In this document: in pieces, positions 35,612 through 46,070 of the stretch
Layout: every line of letters begins with the position of its first letter
Numbering within the stretch: position 1 is the stretch's first letter
Assembly (NCBI RefSeq): GCF_040869045.1
Contig: NC_090322.1
Span: 189,843,477 to 189,907,476, forward strand
Origin: Eurosta solidaginis
Taxonomy: Eukaryota; Arthropoda; Insecta; Diptera; Tephritidae
DNA: 64,000 nt
Direction of reading: 5' to 3'
Translations under genes and position numbers: made by a program
Notes under the pieces: generated by a model
Database searches by the model: none
Told to the model about the DNA's origin: nothing
Seen by the model: the letters and a program-made list of their open reading frames with translations, nothing else

Positions 35612-36700
35612 TTATTTTATCTTAACATAGTCATCGTCACTGGAACATATATCTAACAAAGGAACCATTTCTGAGCTATAAGCATCTGTAAGATCTTTTT
35701 GTGTTCTTACATACCTCATAGATGATATGAATGGATCAGAAGAGATAGCTAACATGTTGAAAAGGTCTTCGTTTTGTCTAACTCCTGATACTTTGCAGGT
35801 GTTCATACATCTATATCTTTTGTAGTCCTTGTTCTTAGATTCTTGAGCTTCTTCAGACAATTCTCCTAATGGTAAGCACTGATACTCTATTAAATCTTTT
35901 CCATGTGCTAAAATTTTATGTACCGTTGATGTAAGTTTCTTCTCAGGATACTCCGAATTTGGATCCATTAACTGGTTCATGGCAGTTTAAAATATTTAAA
36001 ATTACTCCCAATCTTTTCACAATATCGCTATCAAATCCTTTTATGCGAGCAGTCACTTCATCGTTTTCAAAAAATCTTCTTGAGGAGTTACCATCATTTG
36101 TATTTCCGTATCCATACTTTGGACAGTCAACTCTAAGGCCAATCTATTTATAGAATGCGTCCTGAATTATTTTTTTTTCTCCTGTTTTGAACTTCTCCTC
36201 GTATAGACGTATGATCCATTAGGTTTTGTAGCTCAATTTCAGCTGATACTTCGGTTATTTTGAGACTTAGAGGAACTGCTTCTTTCTTGGCTTGAATAAT
36301 TTTTTTGTATCCAGGTAAAATATGGACATTACGTTGCAATAATGACTTACGCAATATAATATATTTTTTCTTCGTTAAACCGAGATCTATAAACAGCGCC
36401 AAAGCTTCTTCGGGAGCGTATTTCCCAGGTAGCGCATTTGGTGGTGTGAGAATGCTGTTTTTGATCCTCATCAGTCGCACTGGACTTGCTACCGCAACTG
36501 CTTCTGTTATATGAGACTTCACGTATTCTTCGTCTTTTTATATTTAATAGCCAGTGCTTCTTAAAGATGAGTCGTGGCCATTGCTTTTGTGGTATCAGAC
36601 AGCTTCCTTTTCCTTGCGTAGGTAGAACACTCTTCTATGGGTTTTGTTGGTCTCCCTCTAGTTGGATTGGTTTACAACGAAAAAGAAGAAAAATTTAAAA
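35612..36700 (-). pseudogene. Transib/RAG1-like transposase, internally deleted
   Basis: Four pieces run in order on the minus strand. GRPTKPIEECSTYARKRK lies near 36600-36660. Frame 36522-36148 contains KYAPEEALALFIDLGLTKKK and LQNLMDHT. An unbroken run after a stop at about 36145 reads DCPKYGYGNTNDGNSSRRFF. Frame 35980-35612 contains STVHKILAHGKDLIEY, LGELSEEAQESKNKDYKRYR and SDPFISSMR. I recall this order from a RAG1-like insect transposase family. The catalytic core expected between LMDHT and the GNTNDGN block is absent, so the protein could not cut DNA. The family name depends on recollection plus the element ends. Confidence 0.55.
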
Positions 36701-36881
36701 TTTTTCCCAATGTTGAAAATTGGTCAACTTTGAGTGGCTCTACCTGGTAAATTATAATTTTTTGTGAAAGAACTGTTATATATTCTTGTTCCCTGGAAAA
36801 TTCTCTATTAGAAACATGTACTAGATTTAACGAACGCTTTCATGATATTTGCCATGCTTTAACGGCAGAGGCGCCACTGTG

Positions 36882-36970
36882 CGACGGATAGTCTCGCGCC
36901 TTGTTATTCTTTAGCAGTGATATTACCGTTTCATCATAGTCCAGGGGCGGATTGAATATTCAAAACTAAC
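36882..36970 (-). mobile_element. RTE-like LINE relic, proximal part
   Basis: Right after the Transib end the minus strand reads PPLDYDETVISLLKNNKAR, a stretch that precedes the RT core in this LINE family and joins in order to the part at 34060-34728. It proves that the LINE was present first. Confidence 0.6.
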
Positions 36971-38040
36971 TCTTTATGACTTCCATTATCATTAGATTAA
37001 CTTAATGCTTTATGGTCAACTTATATAAAGGCAGGATTTCTAAACATTTCCGTTCACTTTTTCAATATATGTGTTTATAGTTTCTGTAAGTACGTATTTA
37101 TAATTTCTCGCCACAAAATTACCAGCACACACCTGCCTTACCAGCGCGTCACTCTTGAAGGATTGAGTGTATGTACAACATACACATATATATATATATA
37201 TCACATTAGTTGATATGTCTTTATATATGCGTGAATGGCATTTTGCAACGGAAAGCAACATAAAATATCGATCGGTTTTGCAAGTTTTTCAATCCATCAG
37301 TCAAAATGTTCAAGCAAACATTCTTCTTCTGCTTTTGACTAACTCACGTATTGGTGTTGGCGCTTCATTTCGAAACTGAAGAGTTCACATAGCTGCCTGC
37401 TTGATAAGGTCAACGCTCAATCGACGCTAAACCTTGTTGTTAGTGGTAGATGTATGTATGTATGTAGGTTAGGTATTGCATGTGGTTTGAAAGGGTGTGA
37501 TCAATATGGCCACAAGTTGAATAATGGCGCTAAACGAAGTTAAAGAGTGCCAGTGAGTGATGGACTAGAAGAATGAAGAAGAATTTTAAAGGAAATGAAG
37601 ACGTGTTGTTTTTTTTTTTAATAATAGGAAGGAAAAATCCAATATGAAGTGAGTATGTGTGTATTGTACGTATATGTATACGTATAACGTCACGCTAATC
37701 TTTTTTTATGGCATTAATTCCCGAAATAAAAATCTAAAGCAGACAAAGTAGCAGGTGAGGAGATTCATCTTAAATTCTTAACTTATGGATTGTGTTTACT
37801 TAAATAAAATTAATGCACATTTTGTCTCAAATGAAATTCGTTCTACTTTTGACATGGAAGCGACTTTGGTTAGTCTAAAAATAAGTTTTTGTGGTTGTTA
37901 AAATAAGCGGAAAGCTGTAACCAACTCTACCTACTCGTGTCTGGAAGTGGAAAAGATATCGACGTGTTATGCAGGTAGTTGACAAGAACGTACCTCGGCC
38001 GACTTAACAAGTCTTACCCTCGCTGCAAAATTATCAACCA
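36971..38040. other. Unassigned DNA
   Basis: No gene is recognised. Short (TA)n at about 37185 and (ATGT)n at about 37445 are present. Confidence 0.4.
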
Positions 38041-38049
38041 CCAGGAAGC

Positions 38050-39000
38050 CTTGGTGTACCCAATAAGTCTGCAAGAGCCATTTTGCTCACGGCATGGCGG
38101 AATCCAGAATGTGAGCGTAGGCGTATTGTGTGGACTTGGTATTTAAATTATGGGAAGGAAAGTGAAAATTAAAGGGAGCGAAATAGGTAGAGGAAAGACT
38201 AGTTAGAAACCGAAGCTACTTTTTTGTTATGGGAATTTTATCCATTTCTTATCGACGAGTTATTGGTTTGTTATCAAAAATTCAAATTAAGAGAACGAAA
38301 CTGATAAGTACAAGAAGAGGAACGCATAGAAACGGGATATGTGAAAGGAGGGCAATGCAAAGGAGAAGTCAAAACTAAAGCCAAAACCGAAACCGGAAGG
38401 TGTGCTATTACATATTATCAATTTGTTATCGAAGTTTCAACGGCTTGTTATCGACGTGTTAGGGGAATGTTGTCCATTTTTTGTTGACGAGTTATAAGTT
38501 CGTTATAATTATAATAACCACAAGCTTTCGATTTGTTATCGTAGTGCTATAAATTTGCTACCCACAACAGAGGTTATCATCCAGTTACCAATTTTTTATC
38601 GACGAGTTATTGGTTTGTTAACAAAAAAATATTATGGAAAAGTTATTAATATTTTGTCAAAAAATTATTGATTTTTTATCGAAAATTATCCATTTGTTCC
38701 TTATTTTCATAAAATTGTCCAATTTTTACTCAAAAGCCATCAATATGTTATCGAGTTATATTTGTAAATTTATGTACCGAAAAAGTATCGATATGTCAAC
38801 AAAAATTCTATCGATTCGCTACCGAAAAGTTATAGGCAAGATGTTGGGTTTTATTTAAAAATATCGATATGTTATCGATTTGTAAATGAAAGTTATTTAT
38901 TGAAAAAGTATCCATATGTCATCAAAAAGCCTCGATTTGCTATGAAAACGTTATCGCTTAGATCTCGAAAAGTTACAGGTATCAAATTTTTAGTCGGCGT
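38050..39000 (+). repeat. TTATCGA-rich array (copy 4) with flank
   Basis: The flank GGCGGAATCCAGAATGTGAG (38093) and AAACCGAAACCGGAAGG (38382) precede a long series of TTATCGA variants, spaced about 18-40 bp, running to 39000. The flanks match copies at 19960 and 14950, which defines a dispersed unit rather than isolated simple sequence. Confidence 0.65.
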
Positions 39001-41119
39001 GCTTTCGATTTTTTTCGACAACTCATCTGTTTTTCATTAAGCAGATACCTATAAATATATCTATCACACATTTGTAACCCTTCGGCAGCAACTCGGTAAG
39101 AAACCACAAAGGAGCCGATGGCGACTCGCGATGATATTAATTCGCTATGGAGAATAAGCCAAATATAAAGAGATAACTTTTCGGTATCAATTATTACCGT
39201 TAGGAAGCCAGCAAAGCTCTTCACAAAAAGATTGAAATTATTTTTTTTTCGGATTGTTGCGGTTAAACTTTAACCCCTGGAGGCACTCTAATTAGCTTAT
39301 AAACATTCGTTTTCTAGACGAACATCTATATATTTACTTATCGATCTTCACGAGTAGTTAGTCACGTCTGTTTTTGCTAGCGACAGGAATGAATACACCT
39401 AATTAAGTAGTTTCGACTAAGAGAGGCACCCTCGTTCCCTGAACCTTTATCAACTACATCTGTGCATTCATGTTTATGAGAGGACATTAGCTAACGAAAT
39501 TATGAATTTAATACAAACCGTCATTACAAGCCTAAAGTGACTTAGACATTACCAAACTTCACTATATATTACTACATTGTACTTTGTATCATTCTATCCC
39601 CCGCATTCTACCTCTCTGCTCAGTAGACAAAACAGTAATGCGGCAACTTGAATTTGCAGCTTTCGTCAAGCAAAGAGTATTACCTACTTTACTTCCGAAT
39701 TAGCTATGCAATTGTAATTTATTTAAAAACAAATCAGTTTTCCTGATGAGTTCTACTACAAGTTCCTTTCTCGATGAAATAAGGTCTGTTGCAGCTAACG
39801 AAGACGGAAATCAAAGTCGGGATAAAGTTGAAAATGGTAAGATTTCTGCAGTACCTAGCATATATTACAAAGCCTAATCTACCTTACTTACCATGTTATC
39901 TGCTTTTATACTCTGCATTACATGCAATGTCGAAGTGGGTGTTGTTCTAAGAGATCCATTGACTCCAGTCAGACCGGTCTGTGTTACAGATTCTAAGCCC
40001 TCTTAGCAAATTGAGCACTCAAGAAGAAAGGTGCACGTAGAAAATTATCGGATTGCCGTAGTCTGTGTGTTGTAATGGCCCACCCATAGAAACATAAGTG
40101 GACCTAAGCTTTCGTAGCCTAATCCGCAAGATAAAGCTTTCAGCATAGCTTCCTGTGCGGAACAATCCCGATTTACCCTAAGAAATCGATGCCAAAGTTA
40201 TTTAAACCATTGTGGGAAGCTTTAACTTAGATATTTTAAATATTGTTGTAAAAATATCGAGTTTTGCTTGTTTTCATAAGTAACTGCCCATCATGTGCTG
40301 CCACATAAGTTAGTACTCATCAACTCGATGGCTGATTTACAATCACCGGCTTTCATTTATGTTAGGTGTCACTGTTAATGTTAGGTTTTCTTTGAAGCAG
40401 GCGTGAGATGTCAAGCACCTAACTTCTGTTTCAGTCGAACTAGTATCAGAAGGTGCTAGTACCACAGCCAATTCATATCCAATAAAAAACTGCTAGTACC
40501 GGCAACTGTCCTCTTCTCAGTTTATAGTAAAGAGAAATGCTTGATTTATACCTCTAGCTCTACTCCTCTCTTGTCTCTTTCATCACATTCAGATGTTAAA
40601 GTTTTATTTTGGAGTGGTTTTTAGTGTTGTTTTACTTAAATGAAAACTTGCTAGTTCGCATCAAACTTCCATCCACACTGAGTATTAGACCGCGCTTCTT
40701 TTTCAAAGTTCTTCAATCCAATAGCACCATAATCTGTTAGGACAAGGTGCCACCATCTCTATTGATTTACTTGTTTTTTTACAAATAAGTGTTTTTGAAC
40801 CAAAAAACATGAACTATGCAATGACTTTTTAACTGACCAAAAATTTTATTTACGTTTGTGTCATCTGAAACTATTTCAGTAGCTTTATCTCTATTTAACT
40901 TTTCTGTTTACTGTGATTGTGCGTTTTACATTTTTTTTTTTTTTTTTTTTTTTTTGATATAGTGCAATACTTAGTTTGAAAATACTTAGGCCGAAATTTC
41001 GGTTTGAAAATTTTCATTACATTGAGATCGGAATGAGCTAAAATCAAAAGTTTACATTATAATCCATCACAGACAAATTAGCTCGCCTCTGTCGAGATAA
41101 ATAATATTAAGCGAGGTTA
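39001..41119. other. Unassigned DNA
   Basis: There is no supported gene. A poly-T run of about 25 bp lies near 40931-40955. Confidence 0.4.
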
Positions 41120-41240
41120 GGGTTGAGCGAGCCGATCTATAAAGACCTCGCACAGACTGAGTGGGTTCATAGTATTACCAGAAATTGTTTGACAGCTCAA
41201 CAAAAAACCCTCAATTAGGACTAGGGTAAGACTAAGTTAC
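41120..41240 (-). mobile_element. LOA-like LINE 3' UTR fragment, divergent
   Basis: GGTTAGGGTTGAGCGAGCCG, then AGACCTCGCACAGACTGAG and TATTACCAGAAATTGTTTGAC match the 3' terminal 110 bp of the LINE at 7890 with many changes. Nothing of the coding region follows, so it is a short, old or strongly truncated insertion. Confidence 0.65.
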
Positions 41241-41688
41241 ATTTACAAGAAGATCTTTGCTTGACACGAATGTCCAAAAATAGCTAAGATTATTCTACGC
41301 TCTAGCATAAAATTAACCAACTACCCAGAAGCGAATTCATACCACCTGAAAATACGGGTAGCATTGCGGATACGTAACATTTTTTATGCCTTGTTATAAA
41401 AAGGTGACATACGTACAATCAACCGTTAAAAGCGTGTTAAAAGTATTAAAAACCAACGCTATGTGCGAATTTATTTATTTCAATGCCGCACACACACCTC
41501 TTAAAATAACGTCAAACAATCATTCTACCCACTCTACGCTGCCTTTAATATTCGTCTCTATCTGACATGCAGATTCCTTGTAATGGAAAATTTTCTACTT
41601 CAAATTACAAGCCATCGCTCATTCTCATACACTGACATGTCATAAGTTCTAAAAATATTTGTTTGATAGTTAGGTTGCTAACTAAGCT

Positions 41689-42442
41689 GCCGCCGTGGTG
41701 TGATGGTAGTGTGCTCCGCCTACCACACCGACGATCATGGGTTAACGCCCCGGGCAAAGCAATATCAAAATTTTAGAAAAAAGTTTTTACAAATAGAGGA
41801 AATTTTTTCTAAGCGGGGTCGCCCTCTGCAGTGTTTGGCAAGCACTCCGAGTATATTTCTGTCATGTAAAGCATCTCAGTGAAAATTCGTCTGCCTTGCA
41901 GATGCCGTTTGGAGTCGGCATAAAACAAGTAGGTCCCGTCCCGCCAATTTGGAGGAAAAACAAAAAAGGAGCACGACGCAAATTTCCCCATAACAGGTTA
42001 GGGGGCTTAGAATATACCCGCGACAGGTATGCCTGTCGTAAGAGACCACTAAATACCTAATTGATTTAAAGCGTTGTGTAGCGCAACTCTCTCAAGGGGT
42101 TGCAGCGCAATATATTTCTTCTCCAACGCAATTGTAAACGAACAGACGAGGCTCTGGCAACCCCAAACTCCTGACGCATCTACCGGGTGGGAGGGCGTTA
42201 TGGCCTGGAAGGTTACCTGTGGTCATACCAAATCATTCCCGAGATGGTCGGGCTAGTACCTTTATGGTGCTTGTTGCCGGAACGTACCGGATCTGCATCG
42301 GGCAAAGGACCATCAACAACGATAACACCCCCAAAGCCTTCGAGGGGTGTCCTTATCGCTGCAACAACAACAGCGATGCAAATTGGAAGAAAAATTCGGC
42401 CCAAAATCTTTTCGGAGTTTATCGCGCCTTACAATTATTTAT
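41689..42442 (+). mobile_element. tRNA-derived SINE split by a second retroposon
   Basis: The first half (41689-41984) runs from GCCGCCGTGGTGTGATGG through CTAAGCGGGGTCGCC and TGCCTTGCAGATGCCG to GCACGACGCAAATT. The second half (42374-42442) resumes with GATGCAAATTGGAAG and ends at CGCGCCTTACAATTATTTA. Both halves together give a complete SINE. Confidence 0.85.
41985..42373 (+). mobile_element. Retroposon with (CAA)n tail, inserted in the SINE
   Basis: The insert runs from TCCCCATAACAGGTTAGGGG to GCTGCAACAACAACAG and is flanked by CGACGCAAATT (41974-41984) and CGATGCAAATT (42374-42384), an 11-bp target duplication with one change. The tail and duplication show target-primed retroposition. 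A related minus-strand copy lies at 53836-54022. No pol III boxes are obvious, so it may be the remnant of a LINE 5' and 3' end fusion or an independent SINE. Confidence 0.8.
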
Positions 42443-43742
42443 TTAGTTAGTTTGCCATTAAAGGATTCTCTACCATTTTTCATTGTAAATCTTCTTCTTA
42501 CATATTTCAAAAAACTTTATTTCGTTTACAATTCTTAAGAGACTTTACATATACATAAATGTGTCATTACATAAAATATGCTATTGACATCAAAAAAAAA
42601 AAATAAAAAAAAAATAAACTTTGGTTATTTTAAAAAAATTAATAAGGTGTATGTAGCTTTGGGAATCCAACAGAGATGGTCAGCACTCGTATTTATTAAC
42701 AAAATACTTAGAAGACCTGAATTGGAAGGCAGATGATGAAGGAAGACTTGAACTCTCTTGCTGCTCCCAACTGGCGTCAATTATAGCGAAACAAGAATAG
42801 TTGGCGTGACTTGCTAAGCAACGGATTAAATCGCGTACAGGGTTAAGCGCCAATTAATGATTATGATGATGAAGATGAATATAGGAAAAGTAACTAATTT
42901 TCCAAAAAATTTGTTGTCAACTTTCCCTGCAAAAATCGTTGGATCATGTGGTCAACTGAAATACTTCCCATTATACTCCATTGCAATGCAGCAATGGACC
43001 AACTCATGTTTCTACACGAACATATTGTTAGCCGATCATTGCTCGTTTTAACGATTGTAATCACTACACGATGTTTATTGGACTGTGGGTACTCCATGGA
43101 TTACTCTGATGTAATGCGGAGCTGGAGTATATGGTCCCGTCCTAGGACATCGCAATGTTAATACGACCATATTTTTTGTATGAATTGTGGTTAATTTTGG
43201 AGCACTCGGCTGGTCCATAGCGAGTACTCCATACATGCATGCATGGAGTACTCGCGATTTTTGCAGGGTTTGAACGAAATTTGAAACCGAAAAAGTACTA
43301 CAAGCAGAGACATAGATAATATAACAAATATTACATTAAGAAAACTCTTTTCAAAAAATACTTATTTCGCATTAGTTAAATCAGTCACTGTTTACTTAAA
43401 CTGGAGCTTTGTCTATAAAAGATAAAAAAAGTATAAATCAATATTACTTTCAACTGAAAATCGGCAACCATAAATATATCAAGGACTAATATTATTTTAT
43501 TTCTGCTGTGGAACCATAACGTAACCGAAACGGATTGTAAAGTAGTATAATATGTTATGTGAACGAATCCACCCTAAAAAATATGAACCTTAGTCGGCCG
43601 CCAATGTGTATTGATAGTATGCTGATCTAACTAATGGTGGCAGGACAACTAACGGCAAAGATTTAGATTGACCAAAAATCTTACTTAAATTAAGTTTTTT
43701 TTTTCGAGTTGGTTGGGACAACCTTGTATATAACATTGATAT
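42443..43742. other. Unassigned DNA with a strong short hairpin
   Basis: No gene is recognised. GCGAGTACTCCAT (43220-43232) and ATGGAGTACTCGC (43243-43255) are perfect 13-bp arms around a 10-bp loop. Related TACTCCAT words occur near 42975 and 43090. Confidence 0.45.
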
Positions 43743-44270
43743 TGTAACGATTTTACTTGCAAGTCCTCTTATTTGCCCTTTTTCTAAGTTCGTATCACTA
43801 ATCTGTTGAATAAATAACTCCAATATTGAATAATGGAAAAATGGCCTTTATTAAAGTACTTCACAATAACACTTATACTTTGCAACTCGCTGGCTTAATA
43901 GCCAAACTGATAGCTCAAATGGAACTGATTAGTCATGCCTCAGCCTGTGCCGCTTTTATACTCTTCGGTTTCCTCGTTCACCCTTTTCTCGTAAGGTCTA
44001 GTAATTTCGTGAACCTGATGCTAGTTTATGAGCTATATACAGTATGTTTGCAATTTGTATCCATATGCGTGTGTATATGTGAGCGGCTGATGATGACGTG
44101 CGCTTGTGATTATCTCTCTCTGTTGCCCCGCATGCATGTGTGCAGACATAATGATTAATTTGTTTACGTACATACAAGTGTAGCAGCTTGCTTCATTGTG
44201 TTGTGGCTTTATTTTCTTAGTATCAGATTAGTGATGGGAGTATCACTTAGTGTCACTGATATTCGTCACA
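43743..44270 (-). repeat. 3' LTR of the gypsy element
   Basis: On the coding strand it starts TGTGACGAATATCAG and ends AAAATCGTTACA. It contains the TATA-like GAGTATAAAAGCGGC and an AATAAAG signal. It pairs with the LTR at 48921-49448. Confidence 0.9.
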
Positions 44271-44283
44271 CTGCCCTCCACCT
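44271..44283 (-). promoter_or_regulatory. Polypurine tract
   Basis: Immediately before the 3' LTR the coding strand reads AGGTGGAGGGCAG, the purine-rich site that primes plus-strand cDNA in LTR retrotransposons. Confidence 0.7.
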
Positions 44284-44720
44284 AAGTCTGATCGTCCCAA
44301 TCACACAAATCTCTCGATCTAACCGCTGTTAGCCTCTCCAAATGAACCACTTTCATTTTGGTTCGTGGTTTGCCAATGGTTTGTATGCGGCACACTACAT
44401 CGTTGATCCGTTTTACAACTTTGTATGGGCCTTCCCAGTTACACTGCAATTTCGGAGACAAACCTTTTTTTTGTTGTGGGTTGTATAGCAGCACCAAATC
44501 TCCTTCCTGAAACCCTTCCGAATTAATTGCTTTATCGTACCTCGCTTTCATCTTGTCACTCATAATCTTTGCTCGTTGCCTTACAAGATCGTGTATCTCT
44601 CTCAGCTCTTCTTCCAAGACACCAGTGGATTTCTTGACATTCCTCTCCGAATCGGCACCTATCCCATACTTCAAATCAGCTGGCAGTCTAAGGTCATTGC
44701 CAAAAATTACTTTTGCAGGG
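44282..44720 (-). pseudogene. Integrase C-terminal (GPY/F) domain
   Basis: This frame holds the distal integrase, ending at 44282 just before the 3' LTR. LVLLYNPQQKKGLSPKL and NWEGPYKVVKRIN form the GPY/F module that binds DNA or chromatin after the catalytic core in Ty3/gypsy integrases. A single frameshift near 44730 disconnects it from the core at 44707-45324. Confidence 0.8.
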
Positions 44721-45270
44721 TTTGGCCCATTGTCTCATGCACTGCTGATCGGTAAGCCATCAAGAATGATGGTATGCGGGTATCCCACTCCTTATGGTAC
44801 TTGTCTACTACTATCCTTAAATGCTCCTCCAAGGTTCTATTGAAACGTTCCACCATACCATCGGACTGAGGATGCAATGCAGTTGTCCGTGTTTTTCGAA
44901 TGCCCAATGATTTACACATTTCTTGGAACACAGCTGGTTCAAAATTCCTGCCTTGGTCAGAATGCAACTCCATTGGTACACCATACCTTGCAACCCATTC
45001 GTTTTTAACCACTTCTGCTACTGTTTGTGCTTCTTGGTTTGAGATTGGGTATACCTCTGGCCATTTACTGAAATAATCCATAACCACCAGTACGTATTGT
45101 TTGTTGCATACCTCGCAGTGGGCAATCCACTCGGTGACCGCCTGATGGCAACCAACCCAATATAAGCTCTGCTTAATTTTCTCGAGTGTCTTTGTGATTC
45201 CAAGATGACCTCCACTTGGACCATTATGCAGCTCGCTGGTCTTTGGTTTCGTTCGAGCCCTTGCATAACA
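44707..45270 (-). pseudogene. Integrase zinc finger and core, missing the first catalytic Asp
   Basis: The zinc-binding HHCC part is visible (HNGPSGGHLG and CEVC). The core follows with VMDYFSKWPEVYP, then HSDQGRNFE with the second catalytic Asp, then SDGMVERFNRTLEEH with the Glu, the usual D-35-E spacing. In the family, a segment containing the first catalytic Asp lies between the CEVC motif and the VMDYFSKW strand. Here CEVCNKQ joins directly to YVLVVMDY, so that segment is deleted in frame. The protein could not integrate DNA. The frame upstream of about 45250 does not connect in phase to RNase H. Confidence 0.8.
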
Positions 45271-45974
45271 TGTGACAGATCTGTATCTTCTAGCTGACAC
45301 TTTCTTAGTTGTTCCTTGTCCCATTCATCCGTACACGTTATAGTCATTAGCCGGACATCTATAATGTCTTCTTTAGCCTCGGCCCTTGAACAGTGATTGT
45401 ATTCCAAACTACATGGTCTTTGTGACATTGCATCAGCATTTCCATGGGTACTACCTTTCCGATGCTCAATGGAAAAGTCGTAGATTTTTAGTCGCTCGAT
45501 CCACCGTGCCAATTGTCCTTCCGGATTACGGAACTGCAGTAGCCATTTTAACGCTGCGTGATCTGTCCTGACACGGAATCGCTGGCCGTAGAGGTATTTA
45601 CGAAAATTTTTAATGCACTCTACCAATGCCAACAGCTCTCTCCGTGTAACGCAATAGTTCCTCTCTGGTTTTCCAATCGAACGGCTGTAATAAGCAACTA
45701 CCTTCTCCTGTCCATCAAACAGTTGTGACAAAACGCCTCCAATAGGATATCCACTCGCATCTGTATCTAGAATAAATGTTGCTCCTGGAATCGGATATGC
45801 CAACATTGGGGCAGTGCGCAAACGCTCCTTCAATGTTTGGAAAGCCACCTCTTGCTCCTTTTCCAATTCAAAAGCTTTATTTTTTCTTGTAAGCTCATGG
45901 AGGCTATGGGCTATGCTGGAAAAATTTGGTACAAATCGGCGGTAATATGTACACAGCCCAAGGAAACTTCTCAA
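45018..45974 (-). pseudogene. RNase H and connection domain of gypsy Pol
   Basis: The frame starts in the RT thumb/connection (RSFLGLCTYYRRFVPNFS). RNase H motifs follow: FILDTDASGYPIGGVLSQ, RELLALVECIKNFRKYLYG, and FRVRTDHAALKWLL. RWIERLKIYDFSIEHRKG is the usual distal motif, followed by HGNADAMSQRP. These degrade the RNA strand of the hybrid. After about 45290 the sequence jumps from the end of RNase H close to the integrase finger, with loss of a linker segment and a shift of frame. An upstream frameshift near 46000-46060 separates it from RT. Confidence 0.85.
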
Positions 45975-46070
45975 TGCATGTAGTTTCTATGGTCTTGGCC
46001 AATCCTTTACAGCCTCTATCTTTTCGTTTGCAGTGCAGATGCCCTCTGTCGTTAACTTGTGACTTCCTTT

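Larger units (their letters stand above)
34729..36881 (-). mobile_element. Transib-like DNA transposon relic
   Basis: The element starts CACAGTGGCG at 34729 and ends CGCCACTGTG at 36881, a perfect 10-bp terminal inverted repeat beginning with the heptamer CACAGTG. Flanks are CCACG (34724-34728) and CGACG (36882-36886), a 5-bp duplication with one change. Transib elements are known for CACWRTG ends and 5-bp GC-rich (CGNCG-like) duplications. A second block, GCAAAAATC (34758-34766) and GCAAATATC (36844-36852 on the minus strand), sits exactly 22 bp inside each heptamer. The element carries a broken transposase-like gene (35612-36700) and interrupts an RTE-like LINE. Confidence 0.75.

Noticed and set aside
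40931..40955. Poly-T as the tail of a minus-strand retroposon
   Set aside because: No family sequence adjoins the run and no target duplication was seen.
43826..44158. 110-codon plus-strand frame, repeated at 49003
   Set aside because: Both lie in the LTRs of the gypsy element and are antisense to it; no coding role.
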